From assembly GCA_964616495.1 (NCBI GenBank), contig CAZTRF010000007.1, positions 1 through 29,706 of the forward strand: a DNA stretch of 29,706 nt, given 5' to 3'. A program made the position numbers and the translations under genes. The notes beneath the pieces were generated by a model. That model worked only from the letters and a program-made list of their open reading frames with translations. It did not search any database and was not told where the DNA came from. Source of the DNA: DAOSVX01 sp964616495. GTDB lineage: Bacteria > Bacillota_I > Bacilli_A > RF39 > UBA660. Below, piece by piece: positions 15,262 to 22,446 of this stretch; position 1 is the stretch's first letter; each line of letters begins with the position of its first letter.

Positions 15262-16291
15262 CAATAAAATAAGCATAATACTCATCAAAAGTAATATTGT
15301 TTTCATGAATATAACTGGCTACATCTTTACCAACGTATCGATAATGCCATGATTCATACTTATACCCAGTTAAGTTTTCTTTTCCTTTAGGATATCTTTC
15401 AATAAAACCATATTTATAAGAATTATTAATTAACCATTTATATTCATCGGTATATTGAAAAGAATCTTTAATCATACTAATATCTAAACAAAGGCCGGAT
15501 TCATGTTCAGAGTGTCCTGGCCTTGCCGAGTAACTATCGGCAACTTCAACACCATCTCGAGTAACATATCCGTTATATAATCTTCCTTGAAGATCGTGAG
15601 AACGATATGCTGACATATTTTTAATAACAATATTATCTAGTAAGGCTCCCGCTGCCATTTCCTCAAATGCCAAAGTTACACTTTCAATTAATTTACCATT
15701 TGAGCCATTATTATAAGCACTTTTAATAACCCTTAAATTAGAAGGCTCATATCCTTCCGGTAACTGATAATATTTATTAATAAGCATTAGTGTCCCTAAT
15801 GAAGTATCAGTTTCTTTAATATTGGTATAATAATCCGAATCTAAATTAACATTAATATTGCTTACCACTTCTTTGCTCGAAAGTTCACTATTATTTTTTA
15901 AATAGGCAAGATATCTTTCTAGATTTTTATCTAAATAATATTTCTCATTTAAAACATTAAATAATTCTTTATGATAATAATCAGTAATTCCTTTGTTAAC
16001 AATTACAATGGTTTCATCAATAGAACTATTGTAATTATTTATATAGTTTAAATAATCATAAAGGTTGTCTTTAATAAAGACTTCATTGGCCATCAACAAA
16101 GAAATATTTTTATTATAGGATTTAACCGCTAGTTCATAACAATCTCCGCCCATAATAGAATCTATTTCAGAAGAAGTATATCCAACATCTTCAAGAGCTT
16201 TAATTTTGCTTTCATCTAAAGATGCGGTTGTTGCACCATCGGTACAAGCAACAAAAAACAAGCAACAAATCACCATTAATATTTTTTTCAT
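15254..16291 (-). CDS. D-alanyl-D-alanine carboxypeptidase lipoprotein, VanY type
   Basis: A 345-residue protein with a lipoprotein signal (MKKILMVICCLFFVAC; lipidated Cys16) and a C-terminal peptidase M15B domain. GHSEHESGLCLDI (about 259-271) is the S-x-H-x6-D zinc motif, and ESWHYRYVG (about 311-319) supplies the catalytic Glu and third zinc His. Such enzymes remove the terminal D-Ala from peptidoglycan stem peptides on the outer membrane face. In this house-keeping setting it is more likely a wall-trimming enzyme than a vancomycin resistance factor. The 200 residues between signal and catalytic domain match nothing I recognise. It starts six bases after the holA stop and is probably co-transcribed with it. 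Confidence 0.9.
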   Translation of the reverse strand: MKKILMVICCLFFVACTDGATTASLDESKIKALEDVGYTSSEIDSIMGGDCYELAVKSYNKNISLLMANEVFIKDNLYDYLNYINNYNSSIDETIVIVNKGITDYYHKELFNVLNEKYYLDKNLERYLAYLKNNSELSSKEVVSNINVNLDSDYYTNIKETDTSLGTLMLINKYYQLPEGYEPSNLRVIKSAYNNGSNGKLIESVTLAFEEMAAGALLDNIVIKNMSAYRSHDLQGRLYNGYVTRDGVEVADSYSARPGHSEHESGLCLDISMIKDSFQYTDEYKWLINNSYKYGFIERYPKGKENLTGYKYESWHYRYVGKDVASYIHENNITFDEYYAYFIEK

Positions 16292-16297
16292 ATTTCC

Positions 16298-17255
16298 CTA
16301 TCTTTCTAATAATAACATCTCTAAAGGCATATAACCTGTAAATGTTCCACTTTTTATTTTATAATCAAGATTGGCCAAATCTTTTAACCATTCTCTCAAT
16401 TCTTTATATGAATAATTAAAAGAATTGTTAATAGCTAGTTTTAAACTATATGGATGCCCTCCTACTTTTTTAAGAATCTCACTTTCACTAAGCCCTTTTT
16501 GAGAAAGTTCTTTTACTGTATATATAAGCCGATACTGACTAGATAGTAATCCAATTAGCATATGTATTTCTACTTTATTATCTTTTAAAACATCTAAGAT
16601 TTTTAAGGCCTTATTATAATCTTTTTTAACTACCGAATCACTAAAGTTAAAATTACTTACTTCACTACTATCACAAACAACTTTTTTTAATTCATCATCA
16701 GATATTTCATGACTTTCCCCAATATAAATCTTTATCTTATCTATCTCACTCATAATAATATCATAGTCATTTCGACAACTATTAACCAAATAATTAGTTC
16801 CTAAGTAGCTTATTTTAATTCCTTCTTTTTTTAACAAAGCGGTTATTATATTAACCATTTCTTTTTCGTTAGGGTTATCTTTAGTGATAACGGTTCCATT
16901 TNNNNNNNNNNNNNNNNNNNNNNNNNNNNAAATATTTAGTTATCGCCTTTCTTCCATCAATAGGCCTATATAAAGTAAAAACTAATACACTATTAAGATT
17001 AGGTTCTTTAAAATAATTTAATAACATCTCTGATTCTTCTTCTTTTAATTTATCACTGCTAAATAAATTAGCATTAGATATAATAATGTATTTTTTTTCA
17101 TCAAAAAAAGAAAAATAAGAAGCCTCTTCTAAAATAGTTGCTAAAGAGTCCTCCTCATAATCAAATTTCATTATATTGGTGCTATCTTTAACTATTTTAG
17201 ATATTTCTTCATTAAGAAGATGATAACTAGTTAAACTAATTAAATAAGTATTCAT
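16298..17255 (-). CDS. holA: DNA polymerase III delta subunit, interrupted by an assembly gap
   Basis: One gene split by a 28-N gap. The first part (17255-16930) begins MNTYLISLTSYHLLNEEI and includes YIIISNANLFSSDK, LVFTLYRPIDGRKAITKY. After the gap the correct frame reads NGTVITKDNPNEKEMVNIITALLKKEG and runs to the stop at 16298 through LIGLLSSQYRLIYTVKEL and HPYSLKLAINNSF, the HolA C-terminal helical domain. A 28-base gap breaks the frame; the true length must be a multiple of three. The total of about 319 residues suits HolA (about 340), which opens the sliding clamp in the clamp loader. GGTGG precedes the ATG at 17255. The order comEA-comEC-holA is conserved in Firmicutes. Confidence 0.88.
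16902..16929. other. Assembly gap (28 N) inside holA
   Basis: Twenty-eight N between the two halves of holA. The partial codons on each side add up to three, so the true gap must be divisible by three (27 or 30, for example); 28 is an estimate that creates an artificial frameshift. Confidence 0.95.
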
Positions 17256-17289
17256 TTTACCACCACTATTATTATATAACAAAACAACT

Positions 17290-17315
17290 AAAAAGGAAAA
17301 GATATAATCTTTTCC
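17290..17315 (-). terminator. Strong hairpin terminator in the comEC-holA spacer
   Basis: On the minus strand GGAAAAGAT (17315-17307) pairs with ATCTTTTCC (17303-17295), 9 perfect base pairs with a TAT loop, followed by five T. It lies 35 bases before the holA start codon and 87 after the comEC stop. Confidence 0.8.
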
Positions 17316-17320
17316 ATCTA

Positions 17321-17339
17321 TAAAAACATCATATGATGT
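17321..17339 (-). terminator. Palindrome with T tract, possible second terminator or operator
   Basis: ACATCATATGATGT (17339-17326) is a perfect 14-bp palindrome followed on the minus strand by five T. As RNA it makes a 5-bp stem with a four-base loop, weak for a terminator; as DNA it could bind a dimeric regulator. It lies just after the predicted promoter at 17347-17375. Confidence 0.45.
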
Positions 17340-17346
17340 ATACCTT

Positions 17347-17375
17347 ATTTTATGGTTTATTTAAAAATTTGTTAA
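17347..17375 (-). promoter_or_regulatory. Promoter in the comEC-holA spacer
   Basis: On the minus strand TTAACA (17375-17370) and TAAAAT (17352-17347), each five of six consensus bases, are spaced by exactly 17 bases. Transcription would start near 17340 and meet two hairpins before reaching holA. Confidence 0.55.
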
Positions 17376-17390
17376 GGACTTTTAGTTAAT

Positions 17391-17408
17391 TAAAATCCCT
17401 TTTAGGGA
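17391..17408 (-). terminator. Short hairpin at the comEC stop codon
   Basis: TCCCT and AGGGA (17408-17404 and 17400-17396) form a 5-bp stem with an AAA loop followed by TTTTAATTAA on the minus strand. It overlaps the comEC stop and is a weak terminator candidate. Confidence 0.5.
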
Positions 17409-19474
17409 GAATATATTTCTATTTTTAATTTATTTCTTTTAATTTTAAACAAAATGCTGCCATCTGTCTGAGTATTAAAATATTTTATATTTAAATCATT
17501 AAGAGTTTTTATCGTATTTGGATGAGGATGATTAAAACGGTTCTTTCTTCCCGCACTAATAACAGCATATAAAGGGGAAATAAAATTCAAAAAGGTTTTA
17601 TCACTACTTGTTTTTGATCCGTGATGTCCTAGTTTAATAATAGGATTTTTTATTAAATAATTATTCATTATTTCTAATTCTTTTTTCGTAGGGGCATCAC
17701 CCATATATAAGAAATTATAACTATCTATTTTAAAATAAATAATTAAGCTATCATCATTTTCATCTTTCTCTTTTTTGGTTTTTAAAACATTAAAATCAAA
17801 ACTTACAGATTGATAATTGCTAATAGCTGATAGTTTCTTTCTAATTAAACTTTCTAACTTATTATCATAATTATTTATTAAAACTTCTCTTATTTTAATT
17901 TTATTACTTAAATAGAGAACTTCTCCGGCATGATCTTCATCACCATGACTTATTACTAGTAAATCTATTTTATTAATTCCTAAACTTTTAAAAAATATTA
18001 AGTAATTATCACTTATATAAAAAGTTTTATTTTTCTTCTGCCACGTCTTTACTTCATATTCTAAATATCCCCCAGTATCTATCATTATTATTTCTTGATG
18101 TTTGGGGCCTATTATTAAAGAACAATCCCCTTGACCAACATCTAAATAATAAACATAAGAATTATTGTCTAAAAGGTATTTGTATCGATTAACTAAAAAT
18201 AAAAAGACAGTAATTACTAGCCATTTATAAGAGTTACTTTTATAATATAAATAAATTAAGAAAGCATATAATATCCATATTACAGTTAAACATTTAGGAA
18301 TGATAACCATTAAAGAAAATTGATTAGTAAATATCGATACCTTTTCTAGAATATTTATTAATAAATTAAAAACAGGTTCTAAAAATGGTAAAAATAATAT
18401 TATTAATGAAAAAGGATAGACAATAAAGGTAATTAAAGGAACAAAAATTAAATTAAAGAAAACTGATAAAATATTTATTTCATAGAAATTAATAGCGGTA
18501 ATAGGAAGACTAAATAAAAAGGCAATAAAAGATACTTTTAATAAACTAATTAAATAATACTTAGAGTTTAGTTTCGAATTAAATAAAAGTAATCCCAAGG
18601 AAGTTATTAATGAGTACTGGCACCCTAAATCATACACTATAAAAGGGTTTATGAATATTAGGGTGCTTATTGTTAAAATAAAAATATTTAAAGTCTTTAT
18701 TTCAGTATAAAAGATTTTATTTAGCGAAAGATAGAAGAAAAAAATAGTAGCCCTCATAACTGAGGGTGTATAGTTGGTTATAAAGGCATAGAAGAATAAG
18801 AGAATAAATATAATAAAATATCTTTTATTTTCACATATTCTTAATTTTTTTAAAATAAATAATAAAATAATAGTAAACAAAGAAACATGCATTCCGGATA
18901 TGGCAAATAAATGACTTACTCCTAAATTACGATAATTAGAAGATATTTCATTATTAATAAGAGAACTATCTCCTAAAATAAATGTTAATAAATAATCCTC
19001 TTTTTCATACTTACCAATTCTTTCTTTTAAAGAGTTTTTTAATTTGTTAAAAAAACCTATTTGATCATTATCAATCTTTATACTAAAAGCATTAAATAAA
19101 TAATATATTTTTTGATGATATAAATATTTTTTATAATTAAAAGTATTAGGAATAGTATTATTAATTGGTAATTCTGTTTCTCCAGAAATGGTTAAATATG
19201 AATCATATTTAACCTCATTAATAAGATACTCTTTTTCTTCCAAAGAAGTAATACGATAAATAACTTTTACTTTTTCAGGCGTTTTAATTATTACATTTAA
19301 CTTGTCCCCATCAAAAGTATAACTAATTATCTTTCCAAAAATATTAGTAGTATCCAAAGAATAGCTACTTTTATATTTAATTAAAATAGTAGATATTAAA
19401 AAGTAAACTAAAGCAAGAAACAATATTAAGTAATATAAATAATTACAAAGTAATGCTTTCCTTAATTTGAGCAA
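17402..19474 (-). CDS. comEC: ComEC, DNA uptake channel protein
   Basis: A 690-residue membrane protein in three parts. An N-terminal outer domain with GETELPI-type sequence follows two helices. The Competence domain has GDSSLINNEISSNYRNLGVSHLFAISGMHVSL and many helices. A C-terminal metallo-beta-lactamase-like domain shows YLDVGQGD (about 440), SHGDEDHAGE (about 508-516) and LGHHGSKTSS (about 615). ComEC carries single-stranded DNA across the membrane during transformation; the C-terminal domain may degrade one strand. The start is a TTG at 19474 inside the end of comEA (32-base overlap), with AGGAG nine bases before it. The comEB gene usually found between comEA and comEC is absent. Confidence 0.94.
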   Translation of the reverse strand: MLKLRKALLCNYLYYLILFLALVYFLISTILIKYKSSYSLDTTNIFGKIISYTFDGDKLNVIIKTPEKVKVIYRITSLEEKEYLINEVKYDSYLTISGETELPINNTIPNTFNYKKYLYHQKIYYLFNAFSIKIDNDQIGFFNKLKNSLKERIGKYEKEDYLLTFILGDSSLINNEISSNYRNLGVSHLFAISGMHVSLFTIILLFILKKLRICENKRYFIIFILLFFYAFITNYTPSVMRATIFFFYLSLNKIFYTEIKTLNIFILTISTLIFINPFIVYDLGCQYSLITSLGLLLFNSKLNSKYYLISLLKVSFIAFLFSLPITAINFYEINILSVFFNLIFVPLITFIVYPFSLIILFLPFLEPVFNLLINILEKVSIFTNQFSLMVIIPKCLTVIWILYAFLIYLYYKSNSYKWLVITVFLFLVNRYKYLLDNNSYVYYLDVGQGDCSLIIGPKHQEIIMIDTGGYLEYEVKTWQKKNKTFYISDNYLIFFKSLGINKIDLLVISHGDEDHAGEVLYLSNKIKIREVLINNYDNKLESLIRKKLSAISNYQSVSFDFNVLKTKKEKDENDDSLIIYFKIDSYNFLYMGDAPTKKELEIMNNYLIKNPIIKLGHHGSKTSSDKTFLNFISPLYAVISAGRKNRFNHPHPNTIKTLNDLNIKYFNTQTDGSILFKIKRNKLKIEIYSP

Positions 19475-20114
19475 AAAGAATTTCTCCTATACCACTAACA
19501 TTTTTAATATCTTCAATGGTTTTAAACAAGCCATTGATTTCTCGATAATTAATAATATTTAATGCTTTAGATTCACCAATTCCTGATATATTCATTAATT
19601 CTTCTTTAGAAGCATTATTTATAGAAATTTTAGAATTATCAACTAAATCATTTACTTCTTCAGAAGTGGCCACTATTGGTTCATTATTTACTATACAAGG
19701 GGTTATATCTACCTCATTACATGTACAACTATTAGTAAGAGTTATCTCGGTTATTTTAGTTTTCTTTTTATTGGGAACAATAATAACCATTGATTTCTTT
19801 AAACCTTGACTTAAATTTATATTTTGAGTTGTACCATTCTTAGTAAGACCACCAGCTAATTTTATTAAATCATTTACTAATATTTCAGAGTCTACATGAT
19901 AGACTCCCGGATTTTTAACTTCTCCTTTAATATCAACAAAAAACGTTTCTAAAGCCATTTCTTCAGATTTAATAGTTACCTCATTTGGAATAATTGTTTC
20001 TTCTTTATTAATATTAAATATTAAATAAATAAGTAATCCTCCCAATAATAAACTAATTAATCCAATAATTAGTTCATTCTTATACTCTAAAACTTTAGTT
20101 TGTAACTTTTCCAT
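19443..20114 (-). CDS. comEA: ComEA, DNA receptor for transformation
   Basis: A 223-residue protein with one membrane helix at about 16-34, an SLBB-type domain (VDIKGEVKNPGVYHVDSEILVNDLIKLAGG region, about 59-115), a Cys/Thr linker and a C-terminal helix-hairpin-helix pair. ISINNASKEELMNISGIGESKALNIINYRE and VSGIGEILFAQIKE are represented by the two GIG turns that bind DNA backbone. ComEA binds incoming double-stranded DNA outside the membrane and passes it to ComEC. A good AGGAGG site lies before the ATG, inside an inverted repeat (20113-20154). Confidence 0.93.
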   Translation of the reverse strand: MEKLQTKVLEYKNELIIGLISLLLGGLLIYLIFNINKEETIIPNEVTIKSEEMALETFFVDIKGEVKNPGVYHVDSEILVNDLIKLAGGLTKNGTTQNINLSQGLKKSMVIIVPNKKKTKITEITLTNSCTCNEVDITPCIVNNEPIVATSEEVNDLVDNSKISINNASKEELMNISGIGESKALNIINYREINGLFKTIEDIKNVSGIGEILFAQIKESITL

Positions 20115-20154
20115 GTTAACCTCCTATTATATATATTCTCTTAAAAGTTAACAT
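20113..20154. promoter_or_regulatory. Inverted repeat around the comEA ribosome binding site
   Basis: ATGTTAAC (20113-20120) and GTTAACAT (20147-20154) form an 8-bp inverted repeat with 26 bases between. The interior contains TATAAT and the AGGAGG ribosome site, and one arm covers the first two bases of the comEA start codon. It could be an operator or a weak hairpin that hides the translation start. Confidence 0.4.
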
Positions 20155-20170
20155 TTCCTTTTTAAAAAAT

Positions 20171-20194
20171 AAAAAAATCAGAATTATCTGATTT
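20171..20194 (-). terminator. Rho-independent terminator of helD
   Basis: On the minus strand AAATCAGA (20194-20187) pairs with TCTGATTT (20182-20175) around a TAAT loop, followed by TTTT and an A/T-rich tail. The helD stop codon overlaps the first arm. Confidence 0.85.
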
Positions 20195-22217
20195 AATTAT
20201 AAATAATCAATTCATGTTGAGCTCTAGTACAAGCTACGTAATATAAATACTTTTCATTTTCTAAATATTTATTATTTGGTTTGTTATAAACAATTACCGA
20301 ATCAAACTCTAGCCCTTTAGCTATATAAGCCGGTATTATAATCAATTCTTTTGAAAAGAATTCTGCTTGACCATTTATTAAATTTATTTTCAAATCTTTA
20401 TTTAATAATTTTAAAACCATTTCAGCTTCGTCATCATCTTTAGTAATAATTGCAATACTTTTATATTCTTTTTGAAGATTTAAAATATCATTTAATAATT
20501 GTTCCTTTAAATTATTTTCTTTTCTTAATAAAACTGGTTTATTATTACTTTTTCTAATAGCTCTTACATGATTAAGTCCTAATATGCTATTACTATATTC
20601 AATAATTTCTTCACTAGAGCGATAGGTTTTGCTTAATTCTAAGTAAGCACTGCTTCCTTTAAATATTTCATTTAACGTATCTAGACTGGAATATCTATAA
20701 TAAGGATTTATCGTTTGATTAATATCCCCTAAAATGGTTAAATTAGCTTCTCTAAAGATTTTAGAAATAATGATATATTGTAATTTAGTATAATCTTGTG
20801 CTTCATCGATAACAATTTGTTTAATTAAATTATTATAAGGAAAACCTTCTAATAAGAATTTTAAGTAAACAAATAACGAGGCATCTTCATAATTAATTTC
20901 TTTATTATTAACAAATCTTTTTATATCACTAGTTAATAATCTCATCTTAGAATATTTACTCTCATAAAATAAACTATATATTTGTTTGTAATCTTTTTTA
21001 ATATTTAATGATTCCAATAACAATTTCCTAAAAGATAAATATTTCTTCTTAGTTCCTCCATAATTATTTTCAGAAAGTTTTAAAGCCATTGCGTTAATTC
21101 GTTCAAATAGACTTAACTTATTGTAGCGGTAATTAAACATTTCATTTAATTCTTCTTTGGGATAACTATAGGTATCTAAAATTATATTTTTGGTAAATAC
21201 AGTCCCTTTAACTAAACCCTCTGCATAGTCTTTAATATCATTAATAATTCCATCACTTTGTTTATATTTTATTAAGTCAGTATTTCTTTCTTTATAGGTA
21301 TAATATCTAGCAATAAATGATGCAAAGGACTCAACCTTTTTATATTCTGGTATTTGCTTATTAAAGAAATCATGAAAAGTAGTTTGCATCGTATTTTGCT
21401 CTCCTAATTCCGGTAGAACATTAGATATATACTCGGTAAATATTTGATTAGGAGAAAAGATTAGGACGTTCCCAGAATTTAAATTGGAAATTTTGTAAAG
21501 TAAAAAGGCAATTCTGTGTAATGCTACACTAGTTTTACCACTACCGGCTATCCCCTGAACTATTAAATTACGGTCAGTAGTATTTCTAATTATTTTATTT
21601 TGTTCCTGTTGAATAGTATTAACAATATTTTTCATTTTTTCGTTAGATTCGGTAGATAGAACCTCTTGTAATAATTCATCATCAATATTAATAGAGTTAT
21701 CAAATAACCTTATTAACTTACCCTCTTCTATTTTATATTGCCTTTTTCTCAGAAGTTCTCCTTTAACAATTTCTTTGGGTGCTATGTAAGCACATTTGCC
21801 TAACTCATAATCATAAAACAAACTACAAATAGGGCTTCTCCAATCATGAATTATTTGCTTACCATTAGGATCATCTAAATAGGTTATACCAATATAGATA
21901 TTTTCTTCTCTATTATCATCTTCTTTAAAAATGATTGACCCAAAATATGGACTATTTTGAATTTTAAAAAGATTCTTAAAATATTGAGCACTTTTATCAA
22001 AAAAGTAATAATCCATCATGTTATTTGTTGTAAGCGAAGCCATTTCTTGAGGATCTAAGTCACTTTTATTGTCCCAAGCAAACTTTTGAAAATCTTTAAT
22101 AGCCTCTTCTTTCTGCATTAAATCTTGTCCCATAGATGATAAATTTCTTCTGATTACTTCAATAGTTTGCCCCAAATATATTCTCTCTAGTTGCCATTCT
22201 TCCTTACTAATATTCAT
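20193..22217 (-). CDS. helD: HelD-type helicase, RNA polymerase recycling factor
   Basis: A 674-residue superfamily 1 (UvrD/Rep-like) protein. The N-terminal coiled coil (QLERIYLGQTIEVIRRNL) and DWRSPI at 125-130 are typical of HelD and not of DNA repair helicases. Walker A GIAGSGKTS is at 222-230, Walker B VIDEAQD near 467-473, then GDINQTI, LSKTYRSSEEI, AKGLEFDSVIVYN and YVACTRAQHELI. HelD binds RNA polymerase and uses ATP to strip it from stalled or non-specific nucleic acid complexes; some relatives give rifamycin resistance. GAAGGG lies seven bases before the ATG. The gene stands alone between terminators, with an unusually structured leader at 22233-22305. Confidence 0.92.
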   Translation of the reverse strand: MNISKEEWQLERIYLGQTIEVIRRNLSSMGQDLMQKEEAIKDFQKFAWDNKSDLDPQEMASLTTNNMMDYYFFDKSAQYFKNLFKIQNSPYFGSIIFKEDDNREENIYIGITYLDDPNGKQIIHDWRSPICSLFYDYELGKCAYIAPKEIVKGELLRKRQYKIEEGKLIRLFDNSINIDDELLQEVLSTESNEKMKNIVNTIQQEQNKIIRNTTDRNLIVQGIAGSGKTSVALHRIAFLLYKISNLNSGNVLIFSPNQIFTEYISNVLPELGEQNTMQTTFHDFFNKQIPEYKKVESFASFIARYYTYKERNTDLIKYKQSDGIINDIKDYAEGLVKGTVFTKNIILDTYSYPKEELNEMFNYRYNKLSLFERINAMALKLSENNYGGTKKKYLSFRKLLLESLNIKKDYKQIYSLFYESKYSKMRLLTSDIKRFVNNKEINYEDASLFVYLKFLLEGFPYNNLIKQIVIDEAQDYTKLQYIIISKIFREANLTILGDINQTINPYYRYSSLDTLNEIFKGSSAYLELSKTYRSSEEIIEYSNSILGLNHVRAIRKSNNKPVLLRKENNLKEQLLNDILNLQKEYKSIAIITKDDDEAEMVLKLLNKDLKINLINGQAEFFSKELIIIPAYIAKGLEFDSVIVYNKPNNKYLENEKYLYYVACTRAQHELIIYN

Positions 22218-22323
22218 TTTTATTCCCTTCTAATGACAAGAAAAAAACTAATCTAAATAATGCCAGAGTAGTTTCCAAAAAATGATTATAATCATCCCTT
22301 GTCATAAATAATAAATTTTTCAT
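22207..22323 (-). CDS. Possible 38-codon upstream reading frame overlapping the helD start
   Basis: From the ATG at 22323 a frame of 38 codons runs through the helD leader and stops at 22209-22207, overlapping the helD start codon in another frame. It begins MKNLLFMTRDDYNHFLETTL and continues ALFRLVFFLSLEGN. The frame stays open upstream to a TTG at 22356. No ribosome binding site precedes any of its possible starts, and the predicted promoter at 22308-22337 would begin transcription inside it. It may be a leader peptide, the relic of an older gene, or chance. Confidence 0.25.
   Translation of the reverse strand: MKNLLFMTRDDYNHFLETTLALFRLVFFLSLEGNKNEY
22233..22305 (-). promoter_or_regulatory. 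Structured leader of helD with nested inverted repeats
   Basis: On the minus strand an outer pair, ATGACAAG (22305-22298) and CTTGTCAT (22240-22233), encloses a perfect 14-bp palindrome ATGATTATAATCAT (22295-22282) followed by six T, and a hairpin AAACTA/TAGTTT (22274-22269 with 22250-22245) followed by seven T. The inner elements look like terminators and the outer pair could compete with them, as in an attenuator. Confidence 0.45.
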
Positions 22324-22337
22324 GTAAAAGTTTTGAA
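22308..22337 (-). promoter_or_regulatory. Possible helD promoter
   Basis: On the minus strand TTCAAA (22337-22332) and TATTAT (22313-22308) are spaced by 18 bases. A second candidate, TTGGAA and TAGATT with 17 bases between, lies inside the leader near 22252-22280. Only experiment can choose between them. Confidence 0.4.
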
Positions 22338-22354
22338 CGCTCTTTAAAGATACC

Positions 22355-22385
22355 AAAAAAAGTAATTGTTGTCAATTACTTTTTT
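22355..22385 (-). terminator. Terminator of the large surface protein gene
   Basis: AAAAAAGTAATTG (22356-22368) and CAATTACTTTTTT (22373-22385) form a 13-bp perfect stem with a four-base loop. On the minus strand seven T follow. It lies about 60 bases after the surface protein's stop at 22447 and isolates helD from it. Confidence 0.88.
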
Positions 22386-22446
22386 AAATTAATATAATAG
22401 TTTATTGATCTATGATAATGTCAATATAGTTAAACTTTTTAAAACG

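Noticed and set aside
15254..16291. Vancomycin resistance locus because of the VanY-like enzyme
   Set aside because: No vanHAX, vanRS or related genes are present; VanY-type peptidases are common in ordinary wall metabolism.
16881..16901. Ending KWNRYH after the gap in the first half of holA
   Set aside because: It is produced by the incorrect 28-N gap length; the neighbouring frame continues a normal HolA sequence.
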